DNA from: an uncultured Erythrobacter sp.
GTDB lineage: Bacteria; Pseudomonadota; Alphaproteobacteria; Sphingomonadales; Sphingomonadaceae
DNA length: 64,000 nucleotides
Assembly: GCA_947493165.1 (NCBI GenBank)
Contig: CANLPY010000001.1
Coordinates: 2,256,621 to 2,320,620, forward strand
Direction: 5' to 3'
In this document: in pieces, positions 1-9,272 of the stretch
Numbering within the stretch: the first letter of the stretch is position 1
How the letters are laid out: every line of letters begins with the position of its first letter
The notes under the pieces: model-generated
Database searches by the model: none
Seen by the model: only the letters and a program-made list of their open reading frames with translations
What the model was told of the DNA's origin: nothing
Position numbers and translations under genes: made by a program

Positions 1-607
1 GTAGCAAGGTAAAGCCGAGAGGCTTCGAACCATCATAGCGCTTGCTCGCGATGAGCTGATAACGTTTCGTTCCGCAGAAGACGACTGCGCCTGAGCCGCC
101 CATATTGTACTTTCCTTGTACGAAATGAACATCGTTCTTGTTGCCGCGAAGGAGCGAGAGAAAGGTGGTCGGAAAGTCCTCCGGCGCCTGGCCGACACCG
201 TCGTCATAGATAAGAAGCGAAGTGTCTTTGCGCGGCCCGCTGGCCACGATCTGTAAATCGCGGGCCCGCTCGCGCCGAACTTGTCCAATGTCCCAGTTTT
301 TGTGATTGGGAAAATATCGGTCCAGAGCTTCTGCAATGCTTTGAGGTGCCTCGGACGAGCGTGGATCGATACCGTCTTCGAGAACCTTCTTTTCAAGAAT
401 AGCGTCGATTCCGTTGGTTACCTTCTCGACTAACGCTGGCACTGGGTTGGCTTGCTGGTTTTCGACCACGCCATAGAAGGCCTCGTTGTCACCATAGGGG
501 CGCCAATACTCAGCTTTTTCAGTCAGCAAGTACTTCTTTAGGATCCTGTCGACATCATCTTCGCACGATGCCGCAAGAAATTCATCAAAAAGCTGTTTCG
601 CCTGCAA
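1..607 (-). CDS. Partial GHKL-type ATP-binding protein (C-terminus off the left edge)
   Basis: The reverse strand is open for 202 codons from a TTG at 605-607; a TAA lies five codons upstream of that TTG. I saw no in-frame ATG. The visible part has a GHKL (Hsp90/MutL/histidine kinase) ATPase fold signature: an N-box-like stretch with EKVTNGIDA, a G1-like IYDDGVG, and a glycine-rich KYNMGGSGAV lid motif. Such ATPases occur in restriction-like and other phage-defence operons. The gene is transcribed divergently from another GHKL protein at 755, with 147 bp between them. What follows the ATPase domain cannot be seen, so enzymatic role and partner domains are unknown. Start codon choice is uncertain; the domain call is fairly firm. 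Confidence 0.72.
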   Translation of the reverse strand, partial: MQAKQLFDEFLAASCEDDVDRILKKYLLTEKAEYWRPYGDNEAFYGVVENQQANPVPALVEKVTNGIDAILEKKVLEDGIDPRSSEAPQSIAEALDRYFPNHKNWDIGQVRRERARDLQIVASGPRKDTSLLIYDDGVGQAPEDFPTTFLSLLRGNKNDVHFVQGKYNMGGSGAVVFCGTKRYQLIASKRYDGSKPLGFTLL

Positions 608-754
608 GTCTAAGCCCCCGATTTACGCTAAGTTGTACAGCCATCGATCAGGTCAGAAGATGGGTCAAGCCCGAAGACGAGCAACGATTGACAGCTCACG
701 ATTGCACCGTTCACTACTACTGGCTACAGACGCCAAAAGAATTCGGGGGTTTTT
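608..754. promoter_or_regulatory. Divergent promoter region of the GHKL genes
   Basis: This 147-bp gap separates two divergent GHKL genes. On the plus strand TTGACA at 688-693 matches a -35 box, but the hexamer 17 bp downstream (TCACTA) is a weak -10. A G-run at 745-749 sits about five bases before the TTG at 755 and would serve as its ribosome-binding site. No clear operator dyad is seen. Confidence 0.3.
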
Positions 755-3163
755 TTGCGTTTTCGGGTTACAGCTCGCACTATGCTGCATCTTGGGTCGG
801 AACTCATTAGTTCCGATGCTATCGCTTTCTACGAGCTCATCAAAAACGCTCTGGATGCTCGATCGACAGCAATTACGGTCGATATTCTCCAGCGTTTGCC
901 ATTCGAGATTTATGACGAGATCATTCGCGAACTGGGCGAGGATCGAGAGACACCTGCCAGGATCCGTGAGCGCTTCATTCAGGAACTCGGCGATAAACGT
1001 CGCGACTGGGAAGAGTTAAAACAGTATGCGATGGCCAACCTCGTTGAGGGTTCACCGAAATTAAATAAGTTTCGCGAGAAGCTCAAACGCAGTCGGAGCC
1101 GCGCTCGCTTCCTCGATAACTTGAGGCACGCAAACCTCATCGAGATCGACGACAATGGGCATGGTATGTCACTCGAAATCTTGGAGGATGTGTATCTGAC
1201 CATCGGCACCCGGTATCGTGCCAATGAACGCGAAGCCCAAAGTGAATCTGACGATCAAGTGATCCTTGGCGAGAAAGGTATCGGGCGTCTGTCTGCCATG
1301 CGGCTCGGTGAAATCCTCGAGGTGATTACCGGTGAAGACGGCAAAGACCATTGGAACCAGCTCGAGGTCGATTGGAACGATTTTGCGGACGCTCAGGAAG
1401 ACGATCTCTCAAGCGTTGAAATTGAAGCAGGCTTAGGCCGGGAAAAGGACGAGGATGAGTACGGTACTCGTCTTCGCATTTATGCACTCCGCTCGGAGTG
1501 GAGCGTGGAAAAACTTCGGGACCTTGCGGTCAGGCAATTTTCGAAACTCACGGACCCGCTGAACGAAGATAGCAGGCTTCCGCTCACCCTTACTTTCAAT
1601 GGCGAGCCGGTTGAGATACCGCGCTTCGCCGACTTTCTTCTGGAGCAAGCGCACGGTCACTTTACCGCGTCACTTGAGATCGATGACGACGGCGATGTCG
1701 GCGTTCAAGGGCTCATGGAATATCGCTTGCACGATCGGCAGCGTACGTTCTCGCTGTCCGCGCTCGAACTCGCGACAATGACCGGTGCGGACGTTGAGAC
1801 GATCCGCCGGGTGGGCCCATTCGAAGTCGAGATCTATTGGTTCAACCGACGCATTCTCACTAAAATCGAAGGGATCGGTACGCTCAAGGTCGTCCGCGAG
1901 ATTCTGAAGGAGTGGGCGGGCGGTGTCGCAGTCTATCGCGACGGTTATCGAGTTAACCCATACGGGAGCGCCGACGACGACTGGCTCGATCTTGATCGCG
2001 ATGCGTTCTCGACCAGTGGTTTCAAGCTCAACCGCGGGCAGATTATCGGCGGCGCGAATATCACGTCGCGCGGCAACCCTTTCCTGATTGACCAGACCAA
2101 TCGCGAAGGCTTGAAAGATAACAGCGAACAACGTGCTTTTCGCGATATTCTCGCTGGCATGACGGAGATGTACCGTCTCTACCTTGTCGAAATCGATCGC
2201 GACATTGCAGATGCGCGGCGCGAGACCGCGACAACGGCGCTAGAGCGCTTTCAGGACAAAGATGAGCGCCTGATGGAGCTCATCCCGATGCTCGAAGATG
2301 TATTGGGCGATCTTCCCGAGGCGCGCGAGCTCAAGAAGCATTTTGTCGAGCGGATTGAAGAGCTTCGCACTGCTGCCGATATAATGCAGCAGGTCGGTCG
2401 GAGTCAGGCCGAGGAGCGCGGCCGTGTCTTCCATCTGGCCAGCATAGGTTTGATGATCGAGTCGCTCGCACACGAGCTTTACCGCGCGACGAGTGCGGGA
2501 CTTGCAACGATTGCGGATGCTCGGCGCTCCGATAACGAGAGATCGACGCAAAGTTCACTGCGCGTGCTGGGATCGCAGCTGCGCACGCTTCAGAAGCGTT
2601 TGAAGGTTCTCGATCCGCTATCAACAAATGCGCGGCAGACCAAGGAGCTCTTCGAACTGGTTTCCTGGGTGGATGAGATTGTCGCTGGCTATGCTCGTCG
2701 AAACCAATCGAGAAGTGTCGAGTTCGAGATTTCTGTGCGGCCAAAGAACGGCAAACTAACCGTCAAGGCCGTGAAGGGCATGTTCGTACAAGTTATCGAG
2801 AATCTGCTCGCGAACTCTGTCTTCTGGATTGATGCACAGCATAAGATTGATCGAAAAGCCGGTATCGTTGAGGACGATGCTGACAAGCCGATCGGGACAG
2901 TGAGCGTCGAGCTCGATCTGCGCACCAATCGTATCACTGTCACTGACACGGGTCCTGGAATTCCGGAAGAACGACGCGACCTGGTGTTCGAGCCGTTCTT
3001 CAGCACGAAGAAGCAGAAACAAGGCAAGGGGCTCGGCCTCCACATTTCGCGAGAGATCGCTGAATATCACGGCGGACAGCTGATTTTGGGGTCTGCCAAT
3101 GATGACGGCACTATTCACTCGGTTGTTTTCGATTTTGGGGACATTGCTGTCGATGACGAATAA
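755..3163 (+). CDS. Double-GHKL protein: Hsp90/MutL-like ATPase fused to a histidine-kinase-like core
   Basis: 802 aa from a TTG start with a good G-rich ribosome-binding site. Residues about 20-190 form an Hsp90/MutL/MORC-type GHKL domain: N box with E27, N31 and D34 (ELIKNALDA), G1 box IDDNGHG at 131-137, and G2 box GEKGIGRLSA at 172-181. A middle region of unknown function follows. A helical stretch containing SLAHELYRAT looks like a histidine-kinase H-box, and the last 120 residues carry a second GHKL domain (N box IENLLANS, TDTGPGIP, GKGLGLHISREIAEYHGG). There is no signal peptide or membrane segment, so it is a soluble protein. The next gene, with a receiver-like domain, overlaps it by 11 nt, so the two probably form a cytoplasmic phosphorelay or ATPase pair. 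It lies beside an ssp-like operon; a role as defence sensor/effector is inference. MutL-like GHKL proteins in restriction-like operons are known (the prokaryotic relatives of MORC ATPases). Confidence 0.8.
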   Translation: MRFRVTARTMLHLGSELISSDAIAFYELIKNALDARSTAITVDILQRLPFEIYDEIIRELGEDRETPARIRERFIQELGDKRRDWEELKQYAMANLVEGSPKLNKFREKLKRSRSRARFLDNLRHANLIEIDDNGHGMSLEILEDVYLTIGTRYRANEREAQSESDDQVILGEKGIGRLSAMRLGEILEVITGEDGKDHWNQLEVDWNDFADAQEDDLSSVEIEAGLGREKDEDEYGTRLRIYALRSEWSVEKLRDLAVRQFSKLTDPLNEDSRLPLTLTFNGEPVEIPRFADFLLEQAHGHFTASLEIDDDGDVGVQGLMEYRLHDRQRTFSLSALELATMTGADVETIRRVGPFEVEIYWFNRRILTKIEGIGTLKVVREILKEWAGGVAVYRDGYRVNPYGSADDDWLDLDRDAFSTSGFKLNRGQIIGGANITSRGNPFLIDQTNREGLKDNSEQRAFRDILAGMTEMYRLYLVEIDRDIADARRETATTALERFQDKDERLMELIPMLEDVLGDLPEARELKKHFVERIEELRTAADIMQQVGRSQAEERGRVFHLASIGLMIESLAHELYRATSAGLATIADARRSDNERSTQSSLRVLGSQLRTLQKRLKVLDPLSTNARQTKELFELVSWVDEIVAGYARRNQSRSVEFEISVRPKNGKLTVKAVKGMFVQVIENLLANSVFWIDAQHKIDRKAGIVEDDADKPIGTVSVELDLRTNRITVTDTGPGIPEERRDLVFEPFFSTKKQKQGKGLGLHISREIAEYHGGQLILGSANDDGTIHSVVFDFGDIAVDDE

Positions 3164-5147
3164 AGAAAACGGGGCGGACACGGCGGTTGTCGACACTCCC
3201 GAGGCTCAGACTGCGGACCCCGCTAACGAAGCGACCGAGCCGCCGTTCCCGATCCGGGTAGCCATCATTGATGACGGGGTTGCTGTTCCGTCGTTCGATC
3301 TGTTTGATGATCCCTCCGATGCCCAGTCCCTGTTGGAAGGCGCCGACGACCTCGACGAGGATCTATCGGCGATCGGGGCTGAGCGCGACGGCGATCCGGC
3401 TGTCAATCTGGCGGCACTTATAGAGTCGGGACAGCGTTTGGGATCTCTCGGTGAGCTCGCCGAGAACTCGGACGCATTTCGCGCGCGTTGGGATGACTAT
3501 CTATTCCACCGGTCACTCCGTGGAAGCCTCCAAAGCCTTGTCGCTGAGGTGATCTCTGTCGACCCCTCTCAAGGGCTTCCCGATTTGTCCGTATGCGAGG
3601 TAATCTTTCTAGACTACTATCTCGAAGACCCTAGCAAAGGGCCCGTTCTTGCAGAGGAGATCGCTCGTCAATTAATCGCGCAGCCGGGGCGCTCGGCTCT
3701 CCAGCAGATCATACTCATGTCCAATCGCGAGAATGTTGCACGCGAGCGGCGAACTTTTCGAAAGCAAGCGAATATTCGCGGTGCATCGTTTGCCTTCGTT
3801 CCAAAGAAAGAGCTTTCCTCGCGGCGCCAAATTTACAGTCATTTGGCCGTGTTAGATCGCGCCCGCCCCATGGCGCCCAAGATCGATGCCTATCACGACG
3901 CACTTACGAGTGCGGTGAAAGACGGAGCTCGGACATTTCTCGAGCTGGTCGATGAGCTCGACATCGATGACTACGCCCATCTCCAGAACGTCGCCCTCAT
4001 GAAAGACGGTGACCCGCTGGGCGAATATATCGCAACACTGTTCGCCGCCGAGTTGGCGTCGCGCACCGTGGAGGCGGACGAGGTCCGTACCGCTGAGCGC
4101 GGCCTCGACAAGACCGAGTTCGAGCGGAAGCCGTTTGCAAGCACGGAGCCATCTACGATCGTCAAACAACTCTACCATAGCGCTCTGATCTGCAGCAATA
4201 TGGGAGAACTGGGAGACCATCCCAGGGCTGCCCCTGATAGCGACTTTGCTGGAATGCCGCTTGTTAGGATGGGAGACCTGTTCTTCTCGTCCGACAAGGA
4301 GCGCGTGGTCGCAATTCTCAGCGCCGATTGTGATCTTGCCTTCGCACCGAACGAGGACCGTCCTCCAAACCCCGATACCGCCGTGTTGCTTGTCCCGGGG
4401 ACCACCGAGAAACTTGCCGGAGCAGGAAAGGTCATCGACGCCATCACGGAAGGGTTCGTCGACGGCGACGAAGTCTTTCGCATTCATTGGGCGTTCTCCA
4501 GCTACCGAAGCGTAGCGCTTAAAGAGCTCAAAGACTATCTCAAGTGCGATGGCTATGACGTGAAGCGCCGCGATCGGCTGCGCGCGCCGTTCTCGTTCCG
4601 TCTTCAGCAGGAGTTTGGGGCTAATTTGTTCAGGGTCGGTGCGCCAGCAATGCCGCCAATGACGCGCGAAGCATCTGCTTCAATCAAGCTATTTTGCAAA
4701 GGCGAGGTACAAGAACAGGTTGATATTGACGACCCGCAGCTGCGCCTCACTTCATACGGCACCGATACCTGTGTGCGGCTCGGCATCGCGGATACCGAAA
4801 AACTGTACAGCTTGTGCGAGACGCTCTCTGCCAATTTTGACGATGAGATTGTGGAGTTGAGCGAGGGGTTGGCAGACCTCAATGAAGGCCAGAGAAAGGC
4901 GTTAGAAAAGAAGATTTTCCCGCTCGAAAAGCAGCGCGCGGCGTTGGACAAAAAACTCTCTGATGACCTTTTTTGGCACGAACTGCACGGTGACCATCCA
5001 ATTGCGAGAAAACTCACTGCGCTGCGCGGTATCGCTAAGCTCGTTCTCGGAGACGAGTGGGATCAGGAGCAGCACAACCAAATTATTCTTCATGTGTATG
5101 ACCCGGCCAAGCCTGACCCCGGCCAGCAATCTACAGCTGACAAATAA
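3153..5147 (+). CDS. Receiver-domain protein with large C-terminal region of unknown function
   Basis: 664 aa from ATG 3153, which overlaps the upstream gene by 11 nt; a start at 3099 would give a longer, less likely overlap. After about 30 acidic, disordered residues comes an expanded response-regulator receiver: acidic pair D40-D41 (IRVAIIDDG), phospho-acceptor candidate D154 (EVIFLDYYLED), the conserved Ser/Thr position S190 (IILMS) and lysine K218/K219 (FVPKKE). About 90 residues are inserted between the first strand and the acceptor. Residues about 240-664 match no family I recognise; they are charged, soluble, and include a likely coiled coil near 570-620 (DLNEGQRKALEKKI). No DNA-binding output domain is evident. 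Presumed partner of the double-GHKL protein. Its 3' end overlaps the convergent sspD-like gene by 17 nt. Confidence 0.75.
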   Translation: MTNKENGADTAVVDTPEAQTADPANEATEPPFPIRVAIIDDGVAVPSFDLFDDPSDAQSLLEGADDLDEDLSAIGAERDGDPAVNLAALIESGQRLGSLGELAENSDAFRARWDDYLFHRSLRGSLQSLVAEVISVDPSQGLPDLSVCEVIFLDYYLEDPSKGPVLAEEIARQLIAQPGRSALQQIILMSNRENVARERRTFRKQANIRGASFAFVPKKELSSRRQIYSHLAVLDRARPMAPKIDAYHDALTSAVKDGARTFLELVDELDIDDYAHLQNVALMKDGDPLGEYIATLFAAELASRTVEADEVRTAERGLDKTEFERKPFASTEPSTIVKQLYHSALICSNMGELGDHPRAAPDSDFAGMPLVRMGDLFFSSDKERVVAILSADCDLAFAPNEDRPPNPDTAVLLVPGTTEKLAGAGKVIDAITEGFVDGDEVFRIHWAFSSYRSVALKELKDYLKCDGYDVKRRDRLRAPFSFRLQQEFGANLFRVGAPAMPPMTREASASIKLFCKGEVQEQVDIDDPQLRLTSYGTDTCVRLGIADTEKLYSLCETLSANFDDEIVELSEGLADLNEGQRKALEKKIFPLEKQRAALDKKLSDDLFWHELHGDHPIARKLTALRGIAKLVLGDEWDQEQHNQIILHVYDPAKPDPGQQSTADK

Positions 5148-5928
5148 GACAGCCGCTCTCCTCCACTTCTTCCACGTCATCGCCGAACACTTGGGCTAGG
5201 GTAAGGTTTTCACCGCGCTCCTGCTTCCGTTTGCGGCGGCGTTCATTCTCGTCCTTGATGGCTTGCATGCGCTCGGGCTGCTCAAGTTCCGCCAGGCTTT
5301 CGCGTTCGCTCCATGTGAAAGTGTTCCCACTGCCCTCGAACGGCTTCTCGTAGGCCTTGGCTTTCTCAAACAAATCAGGATGTGTTTCTTTCAATCGCAC
5401 CCATTCGATCTTTTGCTGGTAAAAGCAGAAGAAACAGCCTGACCGCGTGCGACCCCATTCGGTGTAGGGCGGCAAGCCGATACCCGAACTCATCAGGATC
5501 TCGCGGATGTCCGCCAGCTTCAACCCATCTTCTTGGAAAGGATAGACGGCCGTAATGTTGGGCTTGTGGCTGATATAGCCTGAACGGTTCTCGTCGGCGC
5601 GCAAGCCCACATAATTGACCACCGGATCGTCGCCGACAAACTCCTCGAATGGCTTGAGCTTGAGCATCTTGGTGCACCAGCGCCGGTGGTTGGAGGGGAT
5701 CATGCCGCCGTAGACATCGTACCAATGATCGAAGCCTAGTTCTGCATTGAGGCGATGAACCCGTTTGCCCAGATAATCTTCGATGCGCTCGAGGTATTCG
5801 TAAGTCTCGGGGATCTCTTTACGGGTGTCGGAGAAGATATATTCCATGTCCGGCACGCGGTCGCGCATGTAGATGGCCAGTGCCGCGGAATCCTTGCCGC
5901 CGGAAAGGCTCAGAATGTGGCGTGTCAT
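5131..5928 (-). CDS. sspD: SspD/DndC-like PAPS-reductase-family ATP pyrophosphatase
   Basis: 265 aa. The N-terminal SGGKDS (residues 9-14) is the PP-loop of the adenine-nucleotide alpha-hydrolase/PAPS reductase fold. Cysteines at 85, 165 and 168 (GCFFC) and a C-terminal pair at 260 and 263 (GCLIC) could hold an Fe-S cluster, as in DndC. Family role: adenylate-type activation of the DNA backbone for sulfur insertion during phosphorothioation. It is the last gene of the minus-strand sspA-B-C-D-like operon and overlaps the upstream ATPase gene by 4 nt (ATGA). The order desulfurase, DUF4007 protein, ATPase, PP-loop protein fits Ssp rather than Dnd, which lacks DUF4007. BREX type 4 also has a PAPS-reductase-like protein, but pglZ and brxL are not here. 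Confidence 0.82.
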   Translation of the reverse strand: MTRHILSLSGGKDSAALAIYMRDRVPDMEYIFSDTRKEIPETYEYLERIEDYLGKRVHRLNAELGFDHWYDVYGGMIPSNHRRWCTKMLKLKPFEEFVGDDPVVNYVGLRADENRSGYISHKPNITAVYPFQEDGLKLADIREILMSSGIGLPPYTEWGRTRSGCFFCFYQQKIEWVRLKETHPDLFEKAKAYEKPFEGSGNTFTWSERESLAELEQPERMQAIKDENERRRKRKQERGENLTLAQVFGDDVEEVEESGCLICQL

Positions 5929-8900
5929 TGAGCGTCCTCTTTGTTTTTGTCCGCCAGCATGGACTGCAAAACCTTAATCAGCACCGCTTCGGGCCGGTCT
6001 ACACCGGCAAGAAGTTTGCGAAGCTTGGTCGCTGTCTTCTCATCCGCCTCACTGACTTCGTGGAGGAAATAGGCACGGTCAGCTCCGCCGGACGTGGTTA
6101 TATGGATCGCGGTGATCGGTGTCGTTCCCGCCGCCTCCTTACGCAGAATAGCAAGCCTTCTTGCAAGTTCCTGTGCAACGGCATTCACTTCGAACCCGAA
6201 CTGGTCGAGATGGGTGTCGTCCCAGCCTTCCAGACGCTTTCCGACAAGCAGGCTCGCCACCCGGTCTAGCCAAAGCGCCTCGGTAAGGTCTTGGTTCATC
6301 GCCCGCTCGACGAAGGCTTTGAGCTTGTAGTCGCCCAGCTTCGCCAGATGATCTTCGTAGTCCGAGCGCAATTGCTCGCGAAGCTTCTTCAAGGAGCGCG
6401 CACCGAAAGCCGACCTGATGTGTTCGGAGGCTCGAATGCGAAGGCGTGGCAGCGCCTCTTCGAGTTCGCACAATGCCGCATCGAAAGTCTCAATGAAGTG
6501 ATCGTCGTCAATCCCGGGTTCGTCGACCGCATTGCATGCCTGAGGGAGCGAAAGGAATACGAACTGGATCGGGTCGCGCGCCTTTTTCAAAGCAAGTCTA
6601 ACGGACTTCGCGATCCCGCTCACTTCGTTTGTGGTACGAGCGTAAGCATTGAGATCGCGCCACCAAACGAATATCCGCTCGACCACTGGCTTAAGCTCGG
6701 GTTCTGGCCGGTCAGTAGCGAAGATTGAAAGCTCGTTACTCAGTCGTTGCAGCAGGTCATCATTGTTTTCCGCTGCGACTTTTCGGAGTGCGAAATGCTT
6801 TGGGTTCTTCGCAAGCCGCATAAAATGCGCCTGCGACAGCTCGGGCTGGAAAGTTCCGCGCTCAATCAGGGCGATGGTCGTGCGATGGTGTAGCATGACC
6901 GCGGCGATCAGCAACAAAGCAGGCCCCGCACGCAACCCCGTGGGCGGCTCTGCCAGTTTTTCGATCAGCTCTTCGAAGGAGACTGGATCGTCTGAACGCA
7001 CCAGGTCTTCGACACGTTTCCAAGCGTGGTGCCAGCCTGGCTCGCTACTCTTCGCAGGTGGGTGGAAGGCGAGCGTACCTTCTTCTTCCCGGTGCATGCC
7101 CGTAGCCTGCAACATCGAGCGGTAAATCGTCTTCTCGGGAGGTGCGCCCTCCAGGCCCAGTGACTCTTTGCCTTCCTCTTCGATCATCAGCTTCAAGAGG
7201 CGCATGCGAGCCGCGGCGATCGCCGTCGACAGCTTGGAGCGATTGATAAGCTCGTTGCGCAGCTTCGGCGCCTTTTTAAAAACATCGTCGCAGATTGCGC
7301 TCAGTTTGCGGCTCAGTTCCGAGCGGCTCCGGAAAGCCATGGGCGTTCCGAGATAGAACCAGCTCTCGCCATTCGCATCAAAATCGAACGGCGACAGACG
7401 GGATTGGAGCTGCTGCTCTCGTTGAACGATATTGCGCTGCACTTCACCTCGCGCGAGATCGTCCATCCGCAGTTCCTTGCAGGCCTCCGCGACCCATCTC
7501 CAGCATTTGAGCTCGTGTGATAGGGTTAGATCTGCCTCGGACACCGGCTTCAAATGAACGAGCGCAAGCGGACCCAAGCGTTCCGAAAGCGCCGTGGCGT
7601 GACGCCGGCGGTCTTCGATTTGCTCACCAGGATTTACAGGGATAATCGCGATACGGCCATCGATACTATCCGGGAGAACTATTGGCGCTTCTCCGAACGC
7701 TGGCAGAAAACTGCGAAGCGTTCCCGCTCGATGATAGTGTCGCTGTGCAATTACCGGACGAAGCGGGGGTATTGAAGCGATGTCATCATTCAGATGCGAT
7801 GGCTTGCTGATCGCGCGCTGTGCCTCTGCGTACCAGTGCGATAGATCGACACTGCTGTTCGACCACAAGCTATAGTCCCTCGACGACGCACGAGCATAAA
7901 GGATACCAGCCCGAGCAAGCTCGGAAAGGGCTTCTTCAACATCATCGCATGGGATATCGAGCGCCCATGAAAGCGTGTCTGCGTCACTCCGGAGCCCTGC
8001 CAACGGCTCGAGCGCGGCGATGACAGCCACCGATTTCAAAACTCGTATCTCGACTTTGTCGCCGCAGACCAAGCCCTCGACTGCTTCGCGACCCATGGCC
8101 CAGCGGCGATCCCGATCGGCACCGTCGAACCGGAGGCTTCCCAAAGTGCTCATGTAATCGTAGACTTGGTCGAGCCTATACCACTGGTCTGCCCCATAAG
8201 CGGTCGAATGCGCAAATTGCAGATATCCGGCAGGCTCGGAAGACTGAAGAAAACTGAAGACCGAGCGATCATGCTGGCCGAACCGACTTGCTGCCATCGT
8301 CAGGCACGATAGGGCGGCCGGATGCAGTGGATAAAGGTCTCCGCCCATCCTGACGAGTTCGGCATCATCGATCGCAAAAAGCGAGCGCTTTGCTGCGCTC
8401 TCGAAACAGGATTTGGCCGCCTTGCGAACCGCAACTGCATGCTCGTTTTCTCGCTCGAGTGCATTCGCGACGAGGTAGATCGCCTGCTCGCGTGGCTCGG
8501 AAAAGGCAATCTCTTCGTACCGCTCGGCGCTCCGGGCCCACTCCTGGCTAGTCCAGCCTTCGCTCGAGCCGAGATAATCATCGAAGCGGTGATGGAGAAA
8601 GGCGACTACACCTAGTGCCGGATGCGCGCGACCGCTCGCGCGTTCTGCCAATTGCTGAAAGAGTGCCGGATCTTCGCTGCGCGGGTGAGCCGCAGCGTAT
8701 TCGAGATAGCGGCCCATCTCATCGACCAGCACCAAGAGACTGCGTCCGTCCGCTTCCGCAATCGCCGCACCGAGACGCGTCAAATGGGAGAGCACCGCCT
8801 TGGTCGATATTGTGTTCGCGTTATCCGCGCTGCGCAGTTGTCCGCACTGCGATGCAATTTCACTATCTTCGCCAAAAAGCGCAGAGGCTTTCTCGCCAAC

Positions 8901-9272
8901 CGCATTGAGCAAGTCGCGCGCCAGGCTGGTCCGACTTCCGGTGAGGACTAGAATCTCGCAGTCGGGCAGTCCGCTCTTCCCCAGAACGGGCGAGATTATT
9001 TCTTCCGCTTTCCAAGCGGCATCTCCGGCGAGCTTGGCGAGCAGCAATCCAAATGACGATTTGCCCGAGCCATAGGGGCCGGTGATCCTAAAGGCTCTTT
9101 GCGTTGAACTCTTCGAAAGCCCTGTCGACAAGCGCATGAGAGCCTCACGCGCTCGGGAGGTGAGAATATAGCCCTCAAGCGACGCAGGATCGGTCAGATC
9201 GCGTTCGATATCGACAGCCCGCACATAGCGCGGGTGAACCTGGATGCGATCGGCAATTAGCGTGCGGGCCAT
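5925..9272 (-). CDS. sspC: SspC-like large P-loop ATPase
   Basis: 1115 aa. Walker A is GPYGSGKSS at residues 65-73, and a Walker B-like LLVLVDEMGRYLEYA lies near 185-199. The long remainder is alpha-helical, charged and without membrane segments. The architecture (AAA-like N-terminal ATPase plus a long helical C-terminus) resembles the large ATPases of phage-defence systems such as BrxC/PglY and the SspC component. Translationally coupled: 16-nt overlap with the DUF4007 gene upstream and 4-nt overlap with the PP-loop gene downstream. In Ssp systems SspC is the ATPase needed for single-strand phosphorothioation; that role here is inferred from operon order. No truncation is seen. Confidence 0.78.
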   Translation of the reverse strand: MARTLIADRIQVHPRYVRAVDIERDLTDPASLEGYILTSRAREALMRLSTGLSKSSTQRAFRITGPYGSGKSSFGLLLAKLAGDAAWKAEEIISPVLGKSGLPDCEILVLTGSRTSLARDLLNAVGEKASALFGEDSEIASQCGQLRSADNANTISTKAVLSHLTRLGAAIAEADGRSLLVLVDEMGRYLEYAAAHPRSEDPALFQQLAERASGRAHPALGVVAFLHHRFDDYLGSSEGWTSQEWARSAERYEEIAFSEPREQAIYLVANALERENEHAVAVRKAAKSCFESAAKRSLFAIDDAELVRMGGDLYPLHPAALSCLTMAASRFGQHDRSVFSFLQSSEPAGYLQFAHSTAYGADQWYRLDQVYDYMSTLGSLRFDGADRDRRWAMGREAVEGLVCGDKVEIRVLKSVAVIAALEPLAGLRSDADTLSWALDIPCDDVEEALSELARAGILYARASSRDYSLWSNSSVDLSHWYAEAQRAISKPSHLNDDIASIPPLRPVIAQRHYHRAGTLRSFLPAFGEAPIVLPDSIDGRIAIIPVNPGEQIEDRRRHATALSERLGPLALVHLKPVSEADLTLSHELKCWRWVAEACKELRMDDLARGEVQRNIVQREQQLQSRLSPFDFDANGESWFYLGTPMAFRSRSELSRKLSAICDDVFKKAPKLRNELINRSKLSTAIAAARMRLLKLMIEEEGKESLGLEGAPPEKTIYRSMLQATGMHREEEGTLAFHPPAKSSEPGWHHAWKRVEDLVRSDDPVSFEELIEKLAEPPTGLRAGPALLLIAAVMLHHRTTIALIERGTFQPELSQAHFMRLAKNPKHFALRKVAAENNDDLLQRLSNELSIFATDRPEPELKPVVERIFVWWRDLNAYARTTNEVSGIAKSVRLALKKARDPIQFVFLSLPQACNAVDEPGIDDDHFIETFDAALCELEEALPRLRIRASEHIRSAFGARSLKKLREQLRSDYEDHLAKLGDYKLKAFVERAMNQDLTEALWLDRVASLLVGKRLEGWDDTHLDQFGFEVNAVAQELARRLAILRKEAAGTTPITAIHITTSGGADRAYFLHEVSEADEKTATKLRKLLAGVDRPEAVLIKVLQSMLADKNKEDAQ

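Noticed and set aside
3099..3152. Longer N-terminus of the receiver protein
   Set aside because: The extra 18 codons lie wholly inside the upstream gene; ATG 3153 gives a short, typical overlap.
5131..9272. BREX type 4 interpretation of the PP-loop and ATPase genes
   Set aside because: No pglZ or brxL, while a DUF4007 gene and a cysteine desulfurase are present in the same operon, which fits Ssp better.
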